Positions 26,437 through 33,067 of a DNA stretch of 64,000 bases are shown piece by piece; within the stretch, counting starts at the first letter, position 1; each line of letters begins with the position of its first letter. Below the pieces are notes generated by a model that had not been told where the DNA came from, made no database searches, and saw only the letters and a program-made list of their open reading frames with translations. The position numbers and the translations under genes were made by a program. This DNA comes from Saccharopolyspora soli (GTDB lineage Bacteria > Actinomycetota > Actinomycetes > Mycobacteriales > Pseudonocardiaceae): contig NZ_JALBWV010000049.1 of NCBI RefSeq assembly GCF_022678645.1, positions 1 through 64,000 on the forward strand, in the 5' to 3' direction.

Positions 26437-27184
26437 CGCCCTTCAGGGTCACACCGCCGTCGAGCACCAGGATCTGCCCGGTGATCCAGGACGCCTCGTC
26501 GGAGAGCAAGAAGGCCGCCGCGCTGCTGATGTCGGCAGGAATTCCCAAGCGCCGCAACGGGTAGTTCGCGGCGACCTCGTCTTCCCGGTCCTCGTACAGC
26601 GCGGTGGCGAACTTCGTCTTCACCACGGCCGGAGCGACGCCGTTGACCCGGATGTCCGGGCCCAGTTCGACCGCGAGTTCCTTGGTCATGTGCGCCAGCA
26701 TCGCCTTGGTGCCGCCGTAGAGACCGATGCCCGGCGCGGGTCGCAGCCCGGCCACCGAGGAGATGTTGAGCACCGAACCGCCGTGCTCCCGCATCCACGC
26801 CCGGTAGACCTGCTGGGTCCAGGACAGCGCGGCGAGCACGTTGACCTCGAAAACCTTCCGCACGACCCCGTGTTCCAGCTCGATCAGCGGGCCGTAGGCT
26901 GGGTTGATGCCGGTGTTGTTGACCAGCATGTCCACCCGGCCGAAGGTCTCGACGGTCTTGGCGACCGCCGCTGCCTGGTGCTCCTCGTCGTCTGCCTTGC
27001 CCGCGATGCCGAGCGCGTGCTCCGCGCCGCCGAGGCCCTGCACGGCCTCGGCCAACGGCTCGGGTTTGCGCGCCGTCAGCGTCACCTTCGCGCCTTCGGA
27101 CACCAGGCGTTCGGCGATGGCCAGGCCGATGCCCCGGCTCGCCCCGGTCACGATCGCCACCCGGTCGGCGAAACGCTTGCTCAT
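26429..27184 (-). CDS. SDR-family oxidoreductase (FabG-like)
   Basis: A 251-residue classical SDR with TGASRGIG at residues 14-21, NNTG near 90 (Thr replaces the usual Ala), Ser in NISSVAG near 141, and the Tyr/Lys pair in LYGGTKAMLAHM near 154-158. The C-terminal ITGQILVLDGG is standard. It probably oxidises or reduces a hydroxyacyl-CoA made by the ligase pathway. AAAGGA precedes ATG 27184, which overlaps the ligase stop by four bases. Confidence 0.85.
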   Translation of the reverse strand: MSKRFADRVAIVTGASRGIGLAIAERLVSEGAKVTLTARKPEPLAEAVQGLGGAEHALGIAGKADDEEHQAAAVAKTVETFGRVDMLVNNTGINPAYGPLIELEHGVVRKVFEVNVLAALSWTQQVYRAWMREHGGSVLNISSVAGLRPAPGIGLYGGTKAMLAHMTKELAVELGPDIRVNGVAPAVVKTKFATALYEDREDEVAANYPLRRLGIPADISSAAAFLLSDEASWITGQILVLDGGVTLKGGV

Positions 27185-28878
27185 CGAATTCCTTTCTCCC
27201 AGCGTGGTTCGGCTGCGGCACGGGCGGTGTCCCGCAGTTGGCGTCGCAAGATCTTGCCGGTCGCGGTCTTGGGCAACTCCTCGAGGATCTCGATGCTGCG
27301 CGGGTACTTGTACGCGGCGAGCTGCCGCTTGCAGTGCGCCACGAGTTCGTCGGTGGTGGCCGAGGCGCCCGTGCTCAGGCTGACGTACGCCTTCACCGTC
27401 TCGCCTCGGTAGGAGTCGGGCACCCCGACCACCGCGACCTCCCGCACCGCGGGATGTCCGTAGAGGACGTCCTCCACCTCGCGCGGCCAGACCTTGAAAC
27501 CGGAGGCGTTGATCATGTCCTTCTTCCGGTCCACCACGTAGAACCAGCCCTGCGCGTCCATGAACCCGACGTCGCCGGTGTGCAACCGACCGTCCCGGAT
27601 GCCCGCCGCGGTCTCCTCGGGTTTGTTCCAGTAGGACGGCACCACCATCGGTCCCTCCACCACGATCTCGCCGACCTCCCCGGCGGGCAGGTCCTCGCCC
27701 GCGTCGTCGACGATGCGCAGCACGGTGTTGTAGGTGGGCACGCCGACGCTGAGGGTGCCCGAAGCCTCGTCGACCGGTGCCTCCAGGTGCGCGGGTACCG
27801 AGGTCGCCGTAGCGGTCGTCTCGGTCAGGCCGTACCCGTTGCGGATGTAGTGCCCGAACCGCGCGCGGAAAGCCGCCACGACAGCCGACGGCAGCGGTGC
27901 GCCACCGGAGTGCACCAGTTCCAGCGAAGCGAAGTGGTCGGTGGTCACCTCCGGGTGGTTCATCAGCGCCATGTACGCAGTGGACGGACCGACCATGTAG
28001 CAGGGCCGGTGTTCGACCAGCGCGTCGAGCACGACGCCGGGTTCGAACCGGTACACCAAGTCGAGCTGCCGCCCGAGCGCCAGCGCGCCAGCGAGCTGGC
28101 AGACCAGACCGGTGATGTGGAACAGCGGCGCGAGCCCGAAGATGCCGTTTCCGCTGACGCGCTCGATGCGGGTCCGCATGCCTTCGGCGTTGAACACCAC
28201 GTTGCCGTGCGTGTTGGTAGCACCCTTCGGCACGCCACTGGTCCCGGAGGTGTAGACGAGCAGCGCGATGTCCGAACTGGACAGCGAAAGCTCGGGTGGC
28301 CGCTGCCCGGCATGCGCCCGCGCGACCGCCAGCAGGTCCGCGCACCCGGCGGCCGGACGGCGTTCGAGCCTGCTGAACAGTCGCGGGTCGTGCCGGGTCT
28401 GGAAGTCGAGCTCGCTGGTGGTGACCGCGACCCGAACTCCGGCCGGAGCGGCGAGCTCGCCGAGCACGTCGTGCCAGCCCTGCTCGGAGGAGACGACAGC
28501 GGCAGGCTGCGCGTCGGCGAGGATCTTGGTCAGCTCGCGGGTCCGGTACATCGGGTTGAGCGGCACGACGATCGCACCGGCCTTCCACCCAGCGAGCAGC
28601 GCGATCGCGAACTGCGGCACGTTCTGCAGGTACAGCGCCATCCGATCGCCCCGGCCGACACCCCGTTCGACCAGGTAGTGCGCCAGTCCGTCGCTGAGCT
28701 CGTCGAGCTGCCGGTAGCTGAGCCGACCGTCGAAGTAGGTGATGGCCACCTGATCGGGACGATCGCGGCGGGCGGCGGCGAACAGTTCGAGCATGTTGTC
28801 GAACCGCGGCTCGATCTCCGGAGGCAGTTCACCGTCGTAGCGCCCCAGCCAAGGCCGTTCGTCGTACACGCTGCCCAA
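27181..28878 (-). CDS. AMP-forming acyl-CoA ligase
   Basis: A 565-residue ANL-superfamily ligase that activates a carboxylic acid with ATP and CoA. The P-loop motif LVYTSGTSGVPKGA is at residues 207-220, GYGLTET near 347, the hinge DRKKDMINASGFKVWP near 453, and the catalytic Lys in PKTATGK at 542. The acid is probably a medium/long or branched fatty acid, from context. The start is TTG 28878, seven bases after GGAGG; GTG 28869 is less well spaced. It heads the reverse operon with two SDRs and the TetR. Confidence 0.87.
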   Translation of the reverse strand: MGSVYDERPWLGRYDGELPPEIEPRFDNMLELFAAARRDRPDQVAITYFDGRLSYRQLDELSDGLAHYLVERGVGRGDRMALYLQNVPQFAIALLAGWKAGAIVVPLNPMYRTRELTKILADAQPAAVVSSEQGWHDVLGELAAPAGVRVAVTTSELDFQTRHDPRLFSRLERRPAAGCADLLAVARAHAGQRPPELSLSSSDIALLVYTSGTSGVPKGATNTHGNVVFNAEGMRTRIERVSGNGIFGLAPLFHITGLVCQLAGALALGRQLDLVYRFEPGVVLDALVEHRPCYMVGPSTAYMALMNHPEVTTDHFASLELVHSGGAPLPSAVVAAFRARFGHYIRNGYGLTETTATATSVPAHLEAPVDEASGTLSVGVPTYNTVLRIVDDAGEDLPAGEVGEIVVEGPMVVPSYWNKPEETAAGIRDGRLHTGDVGFMDAQGWFYVVDRKKDMINASGFKVWPREVEDVLYGHPAVREVAVVGVPDSYRGETVKAYVSLSTGASATTDELVAHCKRQLAAYKYPRSIEILEELPKTATGKILRRQLRDTARAAAEPRWEKGIR

Positions 28879-28898
28879 CGCGCCACCTCCACATCGAG

Positions 28899-28912
28899 AC
28901 CGACCAGTCGGT
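28899..28912. promoter_or_regulatory. Operator before the acyl-CoA ligase operon
   Basis: ACCGACCAGTCGGT: perfect 6-base arms ACCGAC/GTCGGT around CA, just upstream of the ligase ribosome site. It matches the site at 16479-16494, supporting joint control of both arms by one TetR protein, probably the one at 24970-25587. Confidence 0.6.
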
Positions 28913-29008
28913 ACGCCCAGTCAACGGGCACCGGCCAATCTCGTCAACCCTCGGCCGCACGCCGTGCGCCGAGTGGCCCAATCCGCGCTTCGCAACCTCG
29001 CCAAAACC

Positions 29009-29037
29009 TTGACCGGACAACTGGTCTAGTCCATTTT
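29009..29037 (+). promoter_or_regulatory. Chitinase promoter with DasR-type site
   Basis: TTGACC (29009-29014) fits a -35 box and CATTTT (29032-29037) a weak -10. Between and over the -10 lies ACTGGTCTAGTCCATT (29020-29035), which matches 14 of 16 positions of the DasR-responsive element ACTGGTCTAGACCACT. DasR represses chitin and N-acetylglucosamine genes in streptomycetes. Confidence 0.6.
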
Positions 29038-29077
29038 GCGAGAACATCATCTGGCGCTCACCCCACGGAGGCCCCGC

Positions 29078-30055
29078 ATGACCAGACGACTGGCCGCGTT
29101 CGCCGCGGCCGTGTTGACCGCGCTCGCATTCGCCCCAACAGCCTCGGCCGCCGCCCCGCAAGCCCTGCCGAAGCACCAGCTCACCGGCTATTGGCAGAAC
29201 TTCGTCAACAATGCCCAACCGCTGCGCATCAGCGACGTTTCGGCCAATTACGACGTCATCGTGCTGGCTTTCGCCAATGCCGATCCGGCCCGCCCCGGCG
29301 CGGTCACCTTCACCGTCGACCCGCAGCTGGCCACCACACTCGGCGGATATTCCGACGAACAACTCAAAGCAGACATTGCCGCCAAGAAGGCCGAGGGCAA
29401 GACATTCGTGCTGTCCATCGGCGGCGAAAAGGGCAACATCGACCTGGGCGGCGAAGCGAACGTCGCGAACTTCGTCGACTCGGTTGGAAAAATATTAACC
29501 GATTACGGCATTGATGGGTTGGATATTGACCTCGAACACGGTCTCAACGTCCCGAACACGACCAGCGCGATCCAGCAACTGCGCGATCAGGTGGGTGACG
29601 GTTTCGTGCTCACCATGGCGCCGCAGACCATCGACGTGCAGCCGGGCGGTTCGTACCTGGAGCTGATCAACAACGTCAAGGACATCCTCACCGTGGTGCA
29701 CACCCAGTACTACAACTCCGGCTCGATGAACGGCTGCGACGGACAGGTCTACAGCCAGGGCTCGGTCGACTTCATCACCGCCCAGGCGTGCAACCTGCTG
29801 CAAGTGCTGCGCCCGGACCAGGTCTCGCTCGGCCTACCGGCATCGGCGTCCGCGGCCGGTAGCGGCTACGTAGAACCGACGGTCGTCAACAACGCGCTGA
29901 GCTGCCTGACCGCGGCCACCGACTGCGGCCAGTACACCCCCGAACAGCCGCACCCCGAACTCAGCGGCGTGATGACCTGGTCGATCAACTGGGACGCCAG
30001 CAGCGGGAACGCATTCTCCGACCCGGTTCGGGCGCATTTGGACGCCCTGCCGTAA
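29078..30055 (+). CDS. Secreted GH18 chitinase
   Basis: A 325-residue secreted glycoside hydrolase family 18 enzyme that cuts chitin. A signal peptide (about 1-25, ending ASAA) is followed by a TIM barrel. The catalytic motif DGLDIDLE lies near residues 146-153, with Glu as acid, and the substrate wall has TMAPQT and HTQYYN. No chitin-binding domain is attached. ATG 29078 follows ACGGAGG. Residue 140 is encoded by the rare codon TTA, in a short A/T-rich stretch (29485-29535) just before the catalytic motif. A DasR-like site precedes the gene. Confidence 0.88.
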   Translation: MTRRLAAFAAAVLTALAFAPTASAAAPQALPKHQLTGYWQNFVNNAQPLRISDVSANYDVIVLAFANADPARPGAVTFTVDPQLATTLGGYSDEQLKADIAAKKAEGKTFVLSIGGEKGNIDLGGEANVANFVDSVGKILTDYGIDGLDIDLEHGLNVPNTTSAIQQLRDQVGDGFVLTMAPQTIDVQPGGSYLELINNVKDILTVVHTQYYNSGSMNGCDGQVYSQGSVDFITAQACNLLQVLRPDQVSLGLPASASAAGSGYVEPTVVNNALSCLTAATDCGQYTPEQPHPELSGVMTWSINWDASSGNAFSDPVRAHLDALP

Positions 30056-30057
30056 TC

Positions 30058-30120
30058 AACTCCGCCTCCGGCGGGGTGTTTCCGGCCACTATTACGCCGA
30101 AGAACACCCCGACCGGAGTC
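30058..30120 (+). terminator. Terminator hairpin after the chitinase
   Basis: Inverted repeats GGGGTGTT (30073-30080) and AACACCCC (30103-30110), extended by CTCCG/CGGAG on the outside. It starts within five bases of the stop codon. Confidence 0.65.
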
Positions 30121-30224
30121 GGAAGTCCGTCACAGTGCGCAATCCACATGCTACTAAAAGTGATATTTCGCACTAGGCGCACGTTCGCGCACACATTTCC
30201 GCAATCCCGCGCTACCCTGGACCT

Positions 30225-30809
30225 ATGTCAGCCGCGCTGGAGACCGTGTTGGCACGTGCCGGTTTAAAGGTCACCGCCAACGAATTCCTGAATCTGGTCG
30301 AGGATGCCGCCAAGAAGCTCACCTCGCCCCAGGTGGACCCAGCCGCGCACTTCACCGAAGCGGAGCGAGCCGCACTCGCCGAAGCAGGTCTGGACCTGAC
30401 GCCGCTCAGCGACGCCGAAGTCGACCCGCGCGCGCGAACCGTCGCCGAACAGGCCGTGTTGCGCGACACCGCGCTGTCGGTCAACCAGGCCGCGGAGCGG
30501 GTCGGGGTGGACAGCAGCCGGATCCGCCACCGCGTCAGCGAGCGACGGCTGATCGGCTGGAAGGACCGCGGCGGGTGGCGTTTGCCCGCCTGGCAGTTCA
30601 CCGAGACCGACGTGCTGCCCGGCCTGGACACGGTGCTGGCGTTGATGCCCATCGACCAGCCCGCGCTCGTGCTGGCCAACTTCATGACCACGCCGCAGGA
30701 GGACCTCGAACTCGGGGACCGGCCCGCGAGCCCGCGCGAGTGGCTGCTGGCAGGCGGCGACCCGCAGCGGGTGGCCGAACTCGCCGCGACGATCGGCACC
30801 CCGGCCTGA
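30225..30809 (+). CDS. Putative antitoxin with excisionase-like HTH
   Basis: A 194-residue protein directly before a RES-domain toxin gene. The middle (residues about 85-130, ALSVNQAAERVGVDSSRIRH...GGWRLPAWQF) reads as a MerR/excisionase-type winged HTH; the C-terminal part with LMTTPQEDL-like and SPREWLLAGGD stretches resembles the toxin-binding tail of Xre/ParS antitoxins. It should neutralise the RES toxin and repress the operon. ATG 30225 has no ribosome site, but TACCCT (30213-30218) lies seven bases ahead, so the message is probably leaderless. Confidence 0.7.
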   Translation: MSAALETVLARAGLKVTANEFLNLVEDAAKKLTSPQVDPAAHFTEAERAALAEAGLDLTPLSDAEVDPRARTVAEQAVLRDTALSVNQAAERVGVDSSRIRHRVSERRLIGWKDRGGWRLPAWQFTETDVLPGLDTVLALMPIDQPALVLANFMTTPQEDLELGDRPASPREWLLAGGDPQRVAELAATIGTPA

Positions 30810-30849
30810 GCGCTCTCCCCCACCTTCGAGACCCCACCCCAGGACCTCC

Positions 30850-31506
30850 ATGGCACGGCTACCCCAGCCGCCTGCTCCCGCTGCGCTGCAGGCGATGCTC
30901 CGGCGCACCGAAGACGTCATCGCGGTGCCCGCGGGCACTCGCCTGGTGCGCGTGTTCACCTCCGGGGGCAACCACCCCCAGCAGTGGAACACCTTCCGCT
31001 ACGCCGGACCGCTGCCGCACGCCAGATTCGACCCTCACCTGCCCAACACCCAGGGCGGTCCGACGGTCACCCGCGAACACGGCGTGCTGTACTTCTCGCT
31101 GTCGGTGCAGACCTGCATCGCCGAGGTCTACCAGGCGACATCCACAGTGGATCGCCGGACGCGCAGCCCGCACCTGGTGCTGTTCCGTCCACGTCGGACG
31201 CTCCGGCTGCTGGACCTGACCGGCCTGTGGCCCACCCGAGCGGGTGCCTCGCAGGCGATCAACAGCGGTCCCAAGCTCCGCACCCAGGCATGGGCGCGCG
31301 GAATCCGCGCGGCGTACCCGGAGCTCGACGGGCTCTGGTACCGATCGTCGATGGACGCGGGCAACCCATCGCTGTGCCTGTGGGACCCCCCGGCGGCAAC
31401 CGCACTGCCGGACTCCCCGGACGTACTGCTACCGCTGAGCCACCCGGGCCTGGACGTGCCCCTGGGACGAGTGTGCAAAGAACTCAGCTACACGCTGTTG
31501 GATTGA
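30850..31506 (+). CDS. RES-domain toxin (NAD+-degrading family)
   Basis: A 218-residue RES-domain protein. The family residues are visible: Arg34 in LVRVF, the RYAGPLPHARFDPH loop, Tyr81 and Ser83 in GVLYFSLS, and Glu92 in CIAEVYQ. RES toxins such as MbcT and ParT degrade or transfer ADP-ribose from NAD+, arresting the cell. It lies 40 bases downstream of its presumed antitoxin, as in res-xre operons, with AGGA before ATG 30850. It is longer at the N-terminus than the smallest family members. The hairpin at 31532 ends the operon. Confidence 0.8.
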   Translation: MARLPQPPAPAALQAMLRRTEDVIAVPAGTRLVRVFTSGGNHPQQWNTFRYAGPLPHARFDPHLPNTQGGPTVTREHGVLYFSLSVQTCIAEVYQATSTVDRRTRSPHLVLFRPRRTLRLLDLTGLWPTRAGASQAINSGPKLRTQAWARGIRAAYPELDGLWYRSSMDAGNPSLCLWDPPAATALPDSPDVLLPLSHPGLDVPLGRVCKELSYTLLD

Positions 31507-31531
31507 AAGAGTGCGGTTCAGCCTCCGAAGC

Positions 31532-31574
31532 GAAGGGCACCTTTCACCGGTTTAGCCGGTGAAAGGTGCCCTTC
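31532..31574. terminator. Hairpin repeat acting as bidirectional terminator
   Basis: GAAGGGCACCTTTCACCGG (31532-31550) pairs perfectly over 19 bases with CCGGTGAAAGGTGCCCTTC (31556-31574) around a TTTAG loop. It separates the RES operon from convergent terC and is the most compact member of the GGGCACC family. Confidence 0.88.
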
Positions 31575-31596
31575 AGTCGGTTTGGAGTTGACGCCG

Positions 31597-32628
31597 TCAG
31601 GCGTTCTCGGCTGCTTCTTGTTCCTGGGTTTCGGCGTCCTTCTTCGACTTCGCCATGCTCGCCCAGGTGGTGATCGCCAGCACGACGACGATGACCGACA
31701 ACGACATCCAGTTGTTGATCTCCATCCAGTCCGGCACCAGGTGGTACTCGTGGAAGGCGTGCAGGATCAGCTTGATGCCGATGAAGCCGAGGATCACCGC
31801 CAGCCCCACCGACAGGTAGACCAGCTTGTCCACCAGGCCGCCGAGCAGGAAGTACAGCTGCCGCAGCCCCATCAGGGCGAACGCGTTGGCCGTGAAGACC
31901 AGGAACGGGTCCTGGGTGATGCCGAAGATCGCCGGGATCGAGTCCACCGCGAACAACAGGTCCGCGCTGCCGATCGCGACGATCACCACGAACATCGGGG
32001 TCAGGAACCGCTTGCCGTCGATCTTCACGCTCGACTTGGCACCGTGGTACTCCTGGGTGATCGGGAACACCTTGCGGACCCAGCGGACCATGGCGTTCTC
32101 GGTGTACTCCTCGTCCTCGTCCTTCTTGCGCACCATGCCGACCGCGGTCCAGATCAGGAAACCGCCGAAGATGAAGAACACCCAGACGAACTGCGCGATC
32201 AACGCGGCACCGATCGCGATGAAGATGCCGCGCATCAGCAGTGCGAGCAGGATGCCGATCAACAGCACCCGGTGCTGGTGGATCGACGGGACGGCGAAGC
32301 TGGACATGATCACCATGAAGATGAACAGGTTGTCCACGCTCAGCGAGTACTCGGTGATGTATCCGGTGAAGTATTCGATCGCGAAGTGCGAGTCACCGAA
32401 CAACCACACCCCGATCCCGAACAGGATCGCGCAACCCACGTAGAACACGACCCACTTGGCGGCTTCGCCAGTGGTCACCTCGTGCGGTTTGCGGTCCACG
32501 ATCACGAGGTCGAGCAACAGCAGCAGGGCGAGACCGCCGAGCGTGGCGGCCCAAATCCACCACGGGACGGCCAATCGATCGACGGTGGTCTGCGCCTGCT
32601 GCGCAAACAACGTCACGTCGGTACCCAT
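31597..32628 (-). CDS. TerC-family membrane protein, probable manganese exporter
   Basis: A 343-residue membrane protein of the TerC/Alx family, about nine hydrophobic segments. Conserved acidic membrane residues are in LLLLLDLVIVD (near 40), EYSLSVDNLFIF (near 95) and SADLLFAVDSIPAIFG (near 220). Relatives export Mn2+ or metallate secreted proteins. The manganese role is strongly supported by the yybP-ykoY riboswitch in its leader. ATG 32628 sits six bases after GGAGG, which the leader can hide. It is a single gene, bounded downstream by the hairpin at 31532. Confidence 0.88.
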   Translation of the reverse strand: MGTDVTLFAQQAQTTVDRLAVPWWIWAATLGGLALLLLLDLVIVDRKPHEVTTGEAAKWVVFYVGCAILFGIGVWLFGDSHFAIEYFTGYITEYSLSVDNLFIFMVIMSSFAVPSIHQHRVLLIGILLALLMRGIFIAIGAALIAQFVWVFFIFGGFLIWTAVGMVRKKDEDEEYTENAMVRWVRKVFPITQEYHGAKSSVKIDGKRFLTPMFVVIVAIGSADLLFAVDSIPAIFGITQDPFLVFTANAFALMGLRQLYFLLGGLVDKLVYLSVGLAVILGFIGIKLILHAFHEYHLVPDWMEINNWMSLSVIVVVLAITTWASMAKSKKDAETQEQEAAENA

Positions 32629-32661
32629 CCATCACCTCCGGTTCAGGGCAAAAGCCGGGGA

Positions 32662-32763
32662 CCGGAGGTCTCTTCCACCGATCTGAGATCGGTCGACGGC
32701 ACCGGGCTTGTCCAGGCAAGTTCCGTGATGACGACACCGTCGCGAAGGAATACTCCCCTCCAC
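32662..32763 (-). ncRNA. yybP-ykoY manganese riboswitch of terC
   Basis: Read on the minus strand, the terC leader starts with GGAGGGGAGTA (32761-32751) and closes with GAAGAGACCTCC (near 32675-32664), the conserved 5' and 3' ends of the Mn2+-sensing yybP-ykoY aptamer, with two hairpin arms between. The 3' strand ACCTCCGGT (32669-32661) can pair either with the 5' GGAGG to close the aptamer or with ACCGGAGGT (32642-32634), which is the terC ribosome site. Binding of manganese should therefore free translation: a translational ON switch. Confidence 0.82.
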
Positions 32764-33067
32764 CACTTGTCAAGATTGTCACTTATGCACGGGTTCGAAC
32801 ACCAGCCGGGGTAGGCAGGAGAAACGAACATCACGCCGCGGTCGCACTAGTGCGCTACTCAGCGCAACGATGCCTGGCACGGGCGCATCACACCGAAGAC
32901 GGCAACGGGATCATTGCGTCTCAACGGAACATCGTTAAGATCACCACCGCCCGGCCACACCGGGACCGCACTCGGGGATGCGGCACGGCCTCGGCGCCCG
33001 GCACGACGATGTGTCCGGTTGCTGTTTGGTCTCTGCTTCATAGCGTCTTGTCTTCGCCCGCTTCTGG
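32764..33067. other. Divergent promoter space between terC and the hydrolase-ABC gene
   Basis: No gene is seen. The left end should hold the terC promoter, just outside the aptamer (GACAAT on the minus strand is a possible -10). TGCGCTACTCAGCGCA (32851-32866) is a 6-base-arm inverted repeat that could be a protein site. Nothing else stands out. Confidence 0.45.
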
